From the NCBI RefSeq assembly GCF_024171735.1, contig NZ_JAMTCH010000005.1, positions 62,001-126,000 of the forward strand: a DNA stretch of 64,000 bases. Reading direction: 5' to 3'. Made by a program: the position numbers and the translations under genes. The stretch's first letter is position 1; the number at the start of each line of letters is the position of its first letter. Source of the DNA: Prauserella alba. Lineage in GTDB: Bacteria; Actinomycetota; Actinomycetes; Mycobacteriales; Pseudonocardiaceae. Below, in pieces: positions 1-7,292 of this stretch. The notes under the pieces were generated by a model. The model was given only the letters and a program-made list of their open reading frames with translations. It was not told the origin of the DNA and made no database searches.

Positions 1-216
1 ATGGACACCGTCGAGTTCGGTGAGGGAGCGACGCTCGGCCCGCACGGCATCGTGCTGCCGGGCGGAGGCGTCGGCGACCGCACCACGGTCGGTCCCGGAT
101 CACTCGTGACGCGCGGAGACGCCGTGCCCGCCGACTCCCGTTGGCAGGGCAACCCGATCGCCGCGTGGGGTGAGGAGCGCGGGCCGGGGAACGAGTGCGG
201 GTGGGGTCGCGAATGA
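1..216 (+). CDS. C-terminal fragment of a hexapeptide-repeat protein, probably a Pls/PosA-type NRPS-like protein
   Basis: The frame is open from the first base to a TGA at 214-216, so only the last 71 residues are present and the Met at base 1 is probably internal. The fragment shows left-handed beta-helix hexapeptide periodicity (VEFGEGATLGPHGIVLPGGG, then VGDRTTVGPGSLV) and the common acyl/acetyltransferase ending (PADSRWQGNPIAAW). In many actinobacteria a Pls/PosA-family NRPS-like protein with this kind of C-terminal region lies directly upstream of an M1 peptidase, which is the arrangement here: the stop overlaps the next ATG as ATGA. An ordinary sugar O-acetyltransferase or carbonic-anhydrase-like protein is also possible. 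The overlap suggests translational coupling to the peptidase. Confidence 0.6.
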   Translation: MDTVEFGEGATLGPHGIVLPGGGVGDRTTVGPGSLVTRGDAVPADSRWQGNPIAAWGEERGPGNECGWGRE

Positions 217-1517
217 CGGCGCAGCCCGAACCCGGCGCCGACCGCTCCGGCGACTCGTACCTGCCCGCGCACGGCAACGGCGGTTACCGGGTGCGCCGCT
301 ACGACCTCGACCTCGAGTACCGCCCGGTGGCCAACCGGCTCTCCGGCAGCGCCCGCATCACCGCCGTCGCCACGCAGCCGCTGTCGGCGTTCACGCTCGA
401 CCTCGCCGAGTTCAAGATCGGCCGCGTGCAGGTGTCGGGCACGAACGCCCGCTACACCCACCGTGGGCACAAACTGCGCGTCAAGCCGGCACGGTCCATC
501 GCCGAGGGCGGCGAGTTCACCGTCGAGATCCGCTACGCGGGGAACCCGGCACCGATCTCGTCACCGGACTGGGGCGACGTCGGCTGGGACGAGCTCACCG
601 AGGGCGCGCTCGTGGCGAGCCAGCCGATCGGCGCGCCGACGTGGTTCCCGTGCAACGACCACCCCGCCGACAAGGCCACCTACCGCCTCGCGCTGAAGGT
701 TCCCGCGCCGTACACGGTCGTCGCGACCGGAAGCCTCGTCGACAAGAGCAGGTCGGCGAGCACGGTGCGCTGGGTGTTCGAACGCGCCGAACCGACGGCG
801 CCGTACCTGGTGAGTGTCCAAATCGGATACTACGACGACGTCGACCTCGGCGGTGCCCGACTGTACGTGCCCACGCGGCTGCGGGAGAACGCGCTCGTCG
901 ACTTCGGGCGGCAACCGGACATGCGCACCGCCCTCGAAGGGTGGTTCGGCCCGTACCCGTTCGACGAGTACGCGATCGTGGTCACCGACGACGAGCTCGA
1001 CGACCCCATCGAGGCGCAGGGTATGGCCGTGTTCGGCGCGGGCCACGTCGACGGGCGGCGCACCCACGAACGACTCGTCGTGCACGAGTTCGCGCACCAG
1101 TGGTTCGGCAACAGCCTCACGGTCGCCGACTGGCGGAACATCTGGCTCAACGAGGGCTTCGCGACGTACACCGAATGGTTGTGGTCCGAGGCTTCCGGCG
1201 GTGAATCCGCCGACGCGTTGGCCCACCGTTGGCGCGACGCCCCCGCGCAACAGGGGAGCGGGCCACGCCTCGCCGACCCCGGCGTGACCGGCATGTTCTC
1301 CGAACGCGTCTACAAAGGCGGCGCGCTCACCCTGCACGCCCTGCGCCGCGAACTCGGCGACGACCCGTTCTTCGCACTGCTGCGCGAATGGACGAGCACG
1401 CACCGGCACTCGACCGTGACGACCGCCGACTTCACCGCCCTCGCCGCCCGGTACGCGGGCCGTTCACTGGACCGGTTCTTCACCTCCTGGCTCGACACCG
1501 CCGTGCTGCCCCGGTAG
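213..1517 (+). CDS. M1 family zinc metallopeptidase
   Basis: This is a gluzincin aminopeptidase of about 434 residues. An N-terminal beta-saddle domain is followed by a thermolysin-like catalytic domain. The zinc site is visible as HEFAHQ at about residues 291-296, followed by NEGFA with the third ligand Glu at about 314; the 18-residue gap after the second His is the family spacing. The exopeptidase loop (GAMEN in other members) reads QGMAVFGAG, so it is degenerate at the Glu that normally binds the substrate N-terminus. The protein is shorter than full-length aminopeptidase N and lacks the large C-terminal helical domain. The ATG at 213 overlaps the preceding stop (ATGA); an in-frame GTG at 195 is the alternative start. 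It has no signal peptide and is probably cytoplasmic. Confidence 0.9.
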   Translation: MTAQPEPGADRSGDSYLPAHGNGGYRVRRYDLDLEYRPVANRLSGSARITAVATQPLSAFTLDLAEFKIGRVQVSGTNARYTHRGHKLRVKPARSIAEGGEFTVEIRYAGNPAPISSPDWGDVGWDELTEGALVASQPIGAPTWFPCNDHPADKATYRLALKVPAPYTVVATGSLVDKSRSASTVRWVFERAEPTAPYLVSVQIGYYDDVDLGGARLYVPTRLRENALVDFGRQPDMRTALEGWFGPYPFDEYAIVVTDDELDDPIEAQGMAVFGAGHVDGRRTHERLVVHEFAHQWFGNSLTVADWRNIWLNEGFATYTEWLWSEASGGESADALAHRWRDAPAQQGSGPRLADPGVTGMFSERVYKGGALTLHALRRELGDDPFFALLREWTSTHRHSTVTTADFTALAARYAGRSLDRFFTSWLDTAVLPR

Positions 1518-1544
1518 CCCGGCGGTGTCGAGGCCCGTGCCGGA

Positions 1545-4166
1545 CTAGTCGAGGAGTTCGACGTAGCCATGGGTGCCGTCGACACGGATGCGCCTACCGT
1601 CCGGCACGGCCCGCGTCGCGTGCTCGACGCCCACGACGGCGGGCAGCCCGTACTCGCGGGCGATGACGGCGCCGTGGGTCATCTGGCCGCCCACTTCCGT
1701 CACCAGGCCCGCGGCCGAGACGAACAGCGGTGACCAGCTCGGATCGGTGTACGCGGTGACGAGGATGTCTCCCTCCTGCAGCTCGGCCTGCGCCATGTCC
1801 AGCACGACGCGGGCGCGTCCCTCGACCGTCCCCGTCGACACCGGCAATCCGGCCAGTGCGCCGTCCGGCACGTCCGCACGCCGATACGACCCGGCCACGG
1901 CCTCGCCGTCCGAGGTGAGCACCCGCGGTGGCGTCAGCGTCCGGTGGTCGTCGAACTCCGCTCTGCGTCGCGCGATCAACGCGTGATCCGCGTGCCGCGT
2001 GCGGACCACGTCGCGGAACTCGTCGAACGTCAGGAAGAAGACGTCCTCCCGGTCCGGCAGCACTGCGGCGGTGACAAGCCGGTCCGCCTCGGCCAGCAAC
2101 GCCTGCTTGTACGCGAAATAGCGGCAGACCATGCTGTACTTCGGATACTCCCGGTAGCCGAGGAACGTGCGGAGCAGGTCGATCATCCGCTCGGCCTCCA
2201 CCGCTTCGCCTTCACCGCCCGGCAGGGCCCTGAGCCGGTCAAGCACATCGCGCTTCTTCCGTTCCGCTTCGCTGCGGCCCCGTTCGAACCGCCACTGCGC
2301 CTCACCCGCTTCGAAACCCGCGATGTTGCCGAGGATCACCGGCACGAGGGCTGACGGCCGTTCGCTCCACCGCGGTGTGGTGATGTCGATCTCGCCGACA
2401 CAGCGCATACCGTATGAGTCCAGATAGGACTCGATAGCGTCGCGCGCCGCCTCGCCGCCCGGAACACGCGGCAGCTCCTCGAGGAAGTCGTCCCCCGTGG
2501 CGTCGCGCAGCACCGCGACCGCATCGGGATGCGGCCGGATCGCGTCCGCGACGTCCAGCAGCGCCAGTCCCATCTCGGAGGTCACGTTGTTCGGCGCGGA
2601 CTGCGTCAGCGTGTCCGTCGCACCCTTCTCGCCCAGCTGTTCGTCGACGTGAGTGTTGAGCCAGGAGGTCGCCTCCAACACGGCCGTGATCGCCTGGTGG
2701 CTCTGCGGATCGAACATGACCCGCTTGAGTTCGGCCAGATCCTCCAGGATCACGTCGAACAGCTCGGGTCCGGACGCGGCGGCGATGCGGCGTTTCGCCT
2801 CGGCGAGCGAGTCCTCGTGGCGCGCGATCAGCTTCTCCGCGATCGCCGGGTCGGGCTCGATCTCCGCCGTACCCGCGCCTGCGGCCGGCGGGTCGTTGCC
2901 ACCGGGGAACTCATCGGATTCAGGAGGTGCAGGCAGGAAGCCGTCCCGGTCGAGCACCGTCCGGAGCGCATCGCCGATCAGCGGGTCGGAACCGCCCAGC
3001 GCGTCGAGCAGGCCGTCGCGGGTCGCAGAGGAGGCCAGTCTCCGGGTGACGTCGACGAACAGCCGGCCGCCCGCGTGGACCATCGGAGCTGGCGTCGTCA
3101 ACAGCCACATCGACAACCCGAGCGGTGTCATCGCGTCGGTCATCATCTGCTGATGCCCGACGGAGACGTACACGTGATTACCGTCGTCGCCTGCATCGGG
3201 AACGGGGAAGAGCGTCGTGATGGGTCTGCTTTGGACGATCAGGAACGTGTCACCGGCGAGGCACCACTCGATGTCCTGCGGCCCGCCGAAGTGCTCCTCG
3301 ATCCGCCTGCCCAGCCGTTCGAGCTGCACCGCCTGCGCGTCGGTCAGGGCGGGCAGGTCCCGCTGCTCCGGAGGGATCTCCTCCCGGACCGTGCCGCCAC
3401 CCGGCCCGGCGCGGACGGCCTCCGGCTTCGTGGCGAACGTCCGGTCGACGACCTCGCCGGCACGTATCGCGTAGGAGTCGGCGTTCGCCGTACCGCTCGC
3501 GATCGTCTCGCCCAGCCCGATGCATGCCTCCACCGCCGTGATCGTCCGGTCCGAGGTGACGGGGTCGGCGGTGAACACGACGCCCGACACGTCGGGAGCG
3601 ACCATCCGCTGCACGACGACGGCCATCGCGACCCGGCGGTGGTCGATGCCGCGCCGCAGCCGGTAGGTCACGGCCCGTTCGGTGAACAGCGAGGCCCAGC
3701 AGTCACGGATGTGGTCGAGCACGGCGTCACGGCCCACGACGTTCAGATAGGTGTCCTGTTGGCCCGCGAACGACGCCGTCGGCAGGTCCTCCGCAGTGGC
3801 GCTCGACCGGACGGCGTAGGCGGCGCCCGGGTCGAGCCGGGACGTGATCGCCTCGGCGAGCTCACCCGGAGCCGCCAAGGCTGCCCGGCCGCCGGTTTCG
3901 ACGGAGCTGCGGATCTCCGCGCTCAGGGCGCGAATCGAATTCCGGTCGTCCGGCGTGAGCCGCGACAGCCGGTCGAGCTGATCCGTCAGCGACGGCGCGG
4001 CTGCGAGTGCGCGACGAAAAGCATCCGTGGTGACGCAGAATCCGGCGGGGACGTCGACCCCGTCGATCCGCGAGAGTTCTCCCAGCCGAGCTCCCTTTCC
4101 TCCGACGCGGGCGATGTCGCCGTGGCCGACCTCGGCGATGTCCAGCACGACATCAGGTGTTTCCAC
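1545..4166 (-). CDS. rph: Rifamycin-inactivating phosphotransferase (Rph)
   Basis: This is a three-domain dikinase of about 873 residues, the usual Rph length. It transfers the beta phosphate of ATP to the ansa-bridge hydroxyl of rifamycins, releasing AMP and phosphate. The N-terminal PEP-synthase-like ATP-grasp domain starts VGGKGARLGELSRI; the middle rifampin-binding domain has the family-specific stretch VYVSVGHQQMMTDAMTPLGL; the C-terminal swivel domain carries the catalytic His in GGQMTHGAVIAREYGLP, at about residue 831. The GTG at 4166 is preferred because AGGGGGA lies just upstream and the frame then begins a few residues before the conserved DIAEVG segment. An ATG at 4187 would add seven residues but has a weak ribosome site. 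The gene is single, converges on the M1 gene, and has a rifamycin-associated-element-like palindrome upstream. It predicts intrinsic rifampicin resistance. Confidence 0.93.
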   Translation of the reverse strand: METPDVVLDIAEVGHGDIARVGGKGARLGELSRIDGVDVPAGFCVTTDAFRRALAAAPSLTDQLDRLSRLTPDDRNSIRALSAEIRSSVETGGRAALAAPGELAEAITSRLDPGAAYAVRSSATAEDLPTASFAGQQDTYLNVVGRDAVLDHIRDCWASLFTERAVTYRLRRGIDHRRVAMAVVVQRMVAPDVSGVVFTADPVTSDRTITAVEACIGLGETIASGTANADSYAIRAGEVVDRTFATKPEAVRAGPGGGTVREEIPPEQRDLPALTDAQAVQLERLGRRIEEHFGGPQDIEWCLAGDTFLIVQSRPITTLFPVPDAGDDGNHVYVSVGHQQMMTDAMTPLGLSMWLLTTPAPMVHAGGRLFVDVTRRLASSATRDGLLDALGGSDPLIGDALRTVLDRDGFLPAPPESDEFPGGNDPPAAGAGTAEIEPDPAIAEKLIARHEDSLAEAKRRIAAASGPELFDVILEDLAELKRVMFDPQSHQAITAVLEATSWLNTHVDEQLGEKGATDTLTQSAPNNVTSEMGLALLDVADAIRPHPDAVAVLRDATGDDFLEELPRVPGGEAARDAIESYLDSYGMRCVGEIDITTPRWSERPSALVPVILGNIAGFEAGEAQWRFERGRSEAERKKRDVLDRLRALPGGEGEAVEAERMIDLLRTFLGYREYPKYSMVCRYFAYKQALLAEADRLVTAAVLPDREDVFFLTFDEFRDVVRTRHADHALIARRRAEFDDHRTLTPPRVLTSDGEAVAGSYRRADVPDGALAGLPVSTGTVEGRARVVLDMAQAELQEGDILVTAYTDPSWSPLFVSAAGLVTEVGGQMTHGAVIAREYGLPAVVGVEHATRAVPDGRRIRVDGTHGYVELLD

Positions 4167-4202
4167 AATTCCCCCTGCAAATTCCATTTCTTCGACCGGA
4201 GC

Positions 4203-4238
4203 ATTGTGCTCCCTGCGCAGGGTCTTGCCGCAATACCG
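4203..4238 (-). promoter_or_regulatory. Rifamycin-associated element (RAE)-like palindrome and rph promoter
   Basis: Read on the minus strand, bases 4238-4220 give CGGTATTGCGGCAAGACCC. This agrees at about 15 of 19 positions with the RAE consensus as I recall it (GGGGCTTGCGGCAAGGCCC), including the TTGCGGCAA core. TTGCGG (4233-4228) could serve as the -35 of rph, with CACAAT (4208-4203) as a -10 at 19 bp spacing. That would place the transcription start shortly before the rph start codon. Established knowledge: RAEs precede rifamycin-inactivating genes in actinobacteria and are linked to rifamycin induction. The spacing and the -10 assignment are inference. Confidence 0.65.
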
Positions 4239-4253
4239 GGGATCTGCTATAAA
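4225..4253 (+). promoter_or_regulatory. Strong plus-strand promoter overlapping the RAE-like element
   Basis: TTGCCG (4225-4230) and TATAAA (4248-4253) are separated by exactly 17 bp, an almost ideal primary-sigma promoter and unusually strong for this GC-rich DNA. The -35 is the other face of the palindrome TTGCCGCAA used by rph. Transcription would start near 4260, pointing away from rph, and would meet the intrinsic terminator at 4294-4322 before reaching the arsR gene. Confidence 0.6.
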
Positions 4254-4259
4254 GTAGGC

Positions 4260-4322
4260 ACGGCAGGGAAAGATGTATCTTTCCGATTATTCGAGTCCGC
4301 GACGAGCGTCGCGGACTTTTTT
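4260..4322 (+). ncRNA. Predicted short terminated transcript divergent from rph
   Basis: This is bounded by the promoter at 4225-4253 and the hairpin/U-tract at 4294-4322, giving an RNA of about 60 nt with no convincing reading frame. It may be an independent small RNA, an attenuated leader whose readthrough would reach arsR, or a by-product of the divergent promoter. The interval and start are inferred from promoter spacing only. Confidence 0.35.
4294..4322 (+). terminator. Rho-independent terminator
   Basis: A perfect 9-bp stem (AGTCCGCGA / TCGCGGACT) with a 6-nt loop is followed by six T residues. The T tract is only on the plus strand, so it acts on rightward transcripts. No annotated gene precedes it in that orientation, which is why the short transcript above is proposed. 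A perfect 18-bp palindrome (GGGGCGGCC/GGCCGCCCC) follows at 4353-4370 without a T tract. Confidence 0.75.
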
Positions 4323-4426
4323 GTGTGCGCCGCCGGGCGACCGGAAGGAGCCGGGGCGGCCGGCCGCCCCGTTGGTCCCGTGCCCGTCGGCGGCGGGCGG
4401 GGCCGTCGAATCACTTAAGCATCTCC

Positions 4427-4471
4427 TTGACCGTTGCCGAGCCGGCATGTGATAGTTAAGGATATGCTTAA
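4427..4471 (+). promoter_or_regulatory. arsR-type promoter and operator
   Basis: TTGACC (4427-4432) and GATAGT (4451-4456) lie 18 bp apart and predict a start at about 4463-4464, on the A of the arsR ATG, so the mRNA would be leaderless. The dyad TTAAG (4456-4460) / CTTAA (4467-4471), 6 bp apart, straddles the start codon. An upstream TTAAGCAT (4415-4422) is the exact reverse complement of ATGCTTAA (4464-4471). These are good candidates for autoregulation by the ArsR product. Confidence 0.5.
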
Positions 4472-4784
4472 CCAACCTGCGGCGCTGGACGAGGTGTTCC
4501 ACGCGCTTGCCGACGAGACCCGCCGGGTGATCGTCGAACGCCTCGTCCGCGGCCCGGCGGCGGTTTCGTCGCTGGCGGAGCCGCTGGCCATGTCGCTACC
4601 TGCGGTGATGCAGCACCTTCAGGTACTGGAGAAGGCGGGTGTGATCCGGACCGAGAAGGTCGGCCGAGTTCGAACCTGCCAGATCGAACCGGACATGTTG
4701 CGCATGGCTGAACACTGGCTCGGCCGACAGCGAACGCATTGGGAGCAGCAACTCGATCAACTCGACGAGTACCTACGGGAGTGA
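4464..4784 (+). CDS. ArsR/SmtB family winged-helix regulator
   Basis: This is a regulator of about 106 residues. The fold is visible as FHALADETRRVIVERL (helices 1-2), then VSSLAEPLAMSLPAVMQHLQVLEKAGVI (helix-turn-helix) and RTEKVGRVRTCQI (wing). There are no Cys or His clusters, so it is not an obvious metal sensor. It belongs to the group that controls SRPBCC/AHSA1 and glyoxalase-type genes, which are exactly its two downstream neighbours. ATG 4464 is chosen because the promoter predicts a transcript starting there; a TTG at 4434 is an upstream alternative. Its stop overlaps the next start (TGATG). Confidence 0.88.
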   Translation: MLNQPAALDEVFHALADETRRVIVERLVRGPAAVSSLAEPLAMSLPAVMQHLQVLEKAGVIRTEKVGRVRTCQIEPDMLRMAEHWLGRQRTHWEQQLDQLDEYLRE

Positions 4785-5251
4785 TGAGCATGGACGTCAC
4801 GCACGCGACCTTCACGATGGAGCGGACATCCCCGGCGCCGGTGTCGACGGTGTTCTCGGCGTGGGCACGGCCCGAGGCGCGGCGGCGCTGGTTCGCGCAG
4901 GGAGCCGAGCACGAACAGCATTTCTCCGTCGGCGGCACGGAATGTGTTCGCGGTACCGCCGAAAACGGCGAGGAACTGGCTTTCGAAGCCCGCTATCACG
5001 ACATCGCGGCGAACGAGCGCATCATCTACACCTCGACCTTGACGGCGGGCGACGCGTTGTCCACGGTGTCGGCGACGACCGTGGAGTTCCGGCCCGCAAC
5101 TGCCGACGGCGGCGAAGCAACCCGCGTCCTGGTCACCGAACACGGCATGTACCTGCCCGGACAGGAGCAGCCGGCCTGGCGCGAGCGGGGTACCGCGGAC
5201 CAGTTGACCGCCCTGGCCACCGAGCTGGGTGTGGCGGTGACCGAGTCATGA
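4784..5251 (+). CDS. SRPBCC (AHSA1-like) family protein
   Basis: This is a START/Bet v1-like ligand-binding fold of about 155 residues. It opens with the characteristic ATFTMERTSPAPVSTVFSAWARPEARRRWF and contains the AHSA1 pattern of an alternating beta sheet (EARYHDIAANERIIYTSTLT) and a C-terminal long helix (RERGTADQLTALATEL). The exact ligand is unknown. ATG 4784 overlaps the arsR stop; ATG 4790 has better spacing (8 nt) from GGGAG and may be the true start. It is the middle gene of an arsR-SRPBCC-VOC operon. Confidence 0.85.
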   Translation: MSMDVTHATFTMERTSPAPVSTVFSAWARPEARRRWFAQGAEHEQHFSVGGTECVRGTAENGEELAFEARYHDIAANERIIYTSTLTAGDALSTVSATTVEFRPATADGGEATRVLVTEHGMYLPGQEQPAWRERGTADQLTALATELGVAVTES

Positions 5252-5616
5252 ACGCCGCCATCTTCCGAATCGAGCACGTGCTGGCCGTCGTTCCGGTCGG
5301 CGACATCGACGCCGCCGTCGCCTGGTACGGCGAACTGTTCGGACGCGGCCCCGACAACACCCCGATGCCGTCGCTGGCCGAATGGCACGTGGCGCCGAGC
5401 GGATGGGTCCAGGTCACGGCCGACGCCGACCGTGCGGGGAGCGGACTGCTCAACCTTGCGGTGTCCGACCTGCCCGCTGCGATCGACGAGCTGGCGTTGC
5501 GGGGCCTGCACTTCGGTGCGATCAGCGACGTCAACAAGGGCGTCCGGTTGAGCTCTCTCAGTGACCCGGACGGCAACGTCGTCACGCTGATCGGGCACTT
5601 TCGCGTGCACTACTGA
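5248..5616 (+). CDS. VOC family (glyoxalase/dioxygenase-like) protein
   Basis: This is a single vicinal-oxygen-chelate domain of about 122 residues. One beta-alpha-beta-beta-beta module begins IEHVLAVVPVGDIDAAVAWYGELFG and a second ends SLSDPDGNVVTLIGHF, the usual DPDGN turn. The typical first metal ligand position is occupied by His in IEHV, and the second-module Glu is replaced (VTLIG), so metal-dependent catalysis is doubtful and a binding or resistance role is possible. The ATG overlaps the preceding stop (ATGA), so it is translationally coupled to the SRPBCC gene. Confidence 0.85.
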   Translation: MNAAIFRIEHVLAVVPVGDIDAAVAWYGELFGRGPDNTPMPSLAEWHVAPSGWVQVTADADRAGSGLLNLAVSDLPAAIDELALRGLHFGAISDVNKGVRLSSLSDPDGNVVTLIGHFRVHY

Positions 5617-5653
5617 CCGTCCTGCCACGGCCTCCGGCCACAGCACGAACTCC

Positions 5654-5681
5654 GGTCACAGTCGGCCGGTCACAGTCGGCC
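5654..5681. repeat. 14-bp tandem duplication at the stop codon of the next gene
   Basis: GGTCACAGTCGGCC occurs twice in tandem (5654-5667 and 5668-5681). The stop codon of the leftward gene lies in the right-hand copy, and the left copy repeats the same stop trinucleotide. Confidence 0.8.
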
Positions 5682-6551
5682 GTTGCGCAGGAGTATCGCG
5701 ACGTTGCCGACGGTCGTGTAGCCGCGCCATTCGAGTTCCGCCGCGGGCGAGTAGCTGTCGAAGTCCACCGCCCACCCGCCGTCGGTTCGCCGCAGGAGCT
5801 CGACCCGCTGGAGATCCGCTGCGACGGCGGCCTCGCTGAGCAGTTCCCGCACCGGCCGTCCCGGTTCGGGTGCGAAATCCAGCAGGTGCAGCGTTTCGCC
5901 CTCGGCGCCGCCCTCGACCGGCACGGCACCGTCGGCGGGGACGAACCTCGCCAGGTGGTCGAGGAGCACGGGAGCCTCGGGATGGGTGTCGGCGGCCGCG
6001 TCGACGAGCGTCAGCGCGAACGACAGCACGTACGCGAACGGCCGCTCGTCGAGGTTGCGGATCTCGGCGAAGCAGTACTCGGTGGCGCGCGTGAGCCACG
6101 GGTGGTCGGCCGCGTCGGAGTGGAAGGCCGCGAGCCGGTGCGCCTGCGCCGCGACCGCAGCCGTGATCTGCAACGACGACGTTCGCGGGTCCGCCTGTGC
6201 CCAGAACGGCGCGCAACCCGTCGCGTCGGCGACCGGCAGTGCGAACGGCAGTCCGCCGTCGGGAAGGGTCACCGAGGCGAGCCAGTCCAGCAGCTCCACC
6301 GCGTGCGGCGTGGTCGCCGGTTCGGCGTCGACCATCGCCTCCAGCGCGTGCAGCGCGCCCGCGGGTTGACTTTCGGGTGCGCGCAGGTCGGATTCGATTC
6401 CCCAGCCGTAGCCGCCGTTGTCGTTGCGGTATGCCTCGAGCGCGGCCAGTACTGCGTGCCCGTCGCCGGCGCCCGTGATCGCGTCGAATCGCCGCCGGTC
6501 CAGCTGCCGCCCGTGCGCGGTCAGGAACGCGCGTGCCTGTTCGATACCCAT
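5670..6551 (-). CDS. Conserved protein with prenyltransferase/squalene-cyclase-like alpha-toroid repeats
   Basis: This is a protein of about 293 residues. It contains QW-like segments typical of alpha/alpha-toroid repeat proteins: NDNGGYGWGIESDLR near residue 43, LPDGGLPFALPV near 98 and TDGGWAVDFDSYSPAAELEWRG near the C-terminus. No DDxxD or DXDD catalytic motif is visible, so a cyclase or transferase activity should not be assumed. It lacks a signal peptide and membrane segments. The gene lies upstream of nothing obviously related and ends 53 bp from the convergent VOC gene. Many actinobacteria carry such a protein as an orphan annotated hypothetical. Confidence 0.7.
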   Translation of the reverse strand: MGIEQARAFLTAHGRQLDRRRFDAITGAGDGHAVLAALEAYRNDNGGYGWGIESDLRAPESQPAGALHALEAMVDAEPATTPHAVELLDWLASVTLPDGGLPFALPVADATGCAPFWAQADPRTSSLQITAAVAAQAHRLAAFHSDAADHPWLTRATEYCFAEIRNLDERPFAYVLSFALTLVDAAADTHPEAPVLLDHLARFVPADGAVPVEGGAEGETLHLLDFAPEPGRPVRELLSEAAVAADLQRVELLRRTDGGWAVDFDSYSPAAELEWRGYTTVGNVAILLRNGRL

Positions 6552-6603
6552 GCTCGGACGATGGCACGCGGGCGCGGCCGCCGCTTGTACGAAACGGCCA
6601 CGT

Positions 6604-7287
6604 TCACGCCGTCAGCGCGCCGGGCGTGACGCCGCTCAGTCTGCGCACCTCGCGGGTCAGGTGCGCCTGATCGGCATAACCCGCCAGCACCGCCGCCTCG
6701 CCGAGCGGGGTACCGGAGCGGGCGAGCCGCAGCGCGCGCTGGAAGCGGTGGACCGAGGTGAGGGTCTTGATGCCGTAGCCGAAGAACCGGTTCGCGTTGC
6801 GCCGCAGCGACCGTTCCGACAGGCCGTGGTCATCGGCCACTTCCCGTGCCGCAGCGCCGGTGCGGGCAGCCCGGTCGAGCGAGGCGGCCAGGCGCAGCTC
6901 CGCCGGGTCGGGCGCCGCCTGCCGCCACAACGCCGCCGCGACGCCGGGAAGTCGCCACGGCCGGTCGGGACGGTCGACGGGCGTGCGTCTGACGTCGGCG
7001 AGGTCGACGCGCAGGCCGGTGAGCTCGCCTGCCGGAACGCCCAGCAGTGCGGGCGCGACGCCGGGTGGCAGGCGCAGACCCCACGTCACGGTGCCGGCCG
7101 TCCCGGCCACATCGACCGCCGTCCGGTCCGCACCCGCGACGACGAACCTGCCCTCGTGGACCATCAGGTCCAGCGCTCCGTCGGGCATGATCCGCTGTGG
7201 ACCGTCGGCGACGTTCCGCCACAGCACCCAGCCGCGTCCGAACGCGCCCGCCCCGGGGACGTCGACGCGGTGTTCGGTGTAGCGCAC
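6604..7287 (-). CDS. AraC family regulator with DUF6597-type N-terminal domain
   Basis: This is a regulator of about 227 residues. The N-terminal half has the DUF6597 signature (RIMPDGALDLMVHEGRFVVAGADRTA). The C-terminal half is an AraC double helix-turn-helix: AREVADDHGLSERSLRRNANRFFGYGIKTLTSVHRFQRALRLA, then GEAAVLAGYADQAHLTREVRRLSGVTP. The GTG at 7287 is selected because GGGAGGTGA lies 5 nt upstream. It follows the RNA-ligase-like gene after a 5-bp gap on the same strand, so they are probably cotranscribed. Targets are unknown. Confidence 0.87.
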   Translation of the reverse strand: MRYTEHRVDVPGAGAFGRGWVLWRNVADGPQRIMPDGALDLMVHEGRFVVAGADRTAVDVAGTAGTVTWGLRLPPGVAPALLGVPAGELTGLRVDLADVRRTPVDRPDRPWRLPGVAAALWRQAAPDPAELRLAASLDRAARTGAAAREVADDHGLSERSLRRNANRFFGYGIKTLTSVHRFQRALRLARSGTPLGEAAVLAGYADQAHLTREVRRLSGVTPGALTA

Positions 7288-7292
7288 GCCGC

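Noticed and set aside
2529-4418. Long plus-strand open frame (629 codons) opposite rph
   Set aside because: It is the antisense shadow of rph, with Arg/Gly-rich composition, no domain and no ribosome site; rph itself carries clear catalytic motifs.
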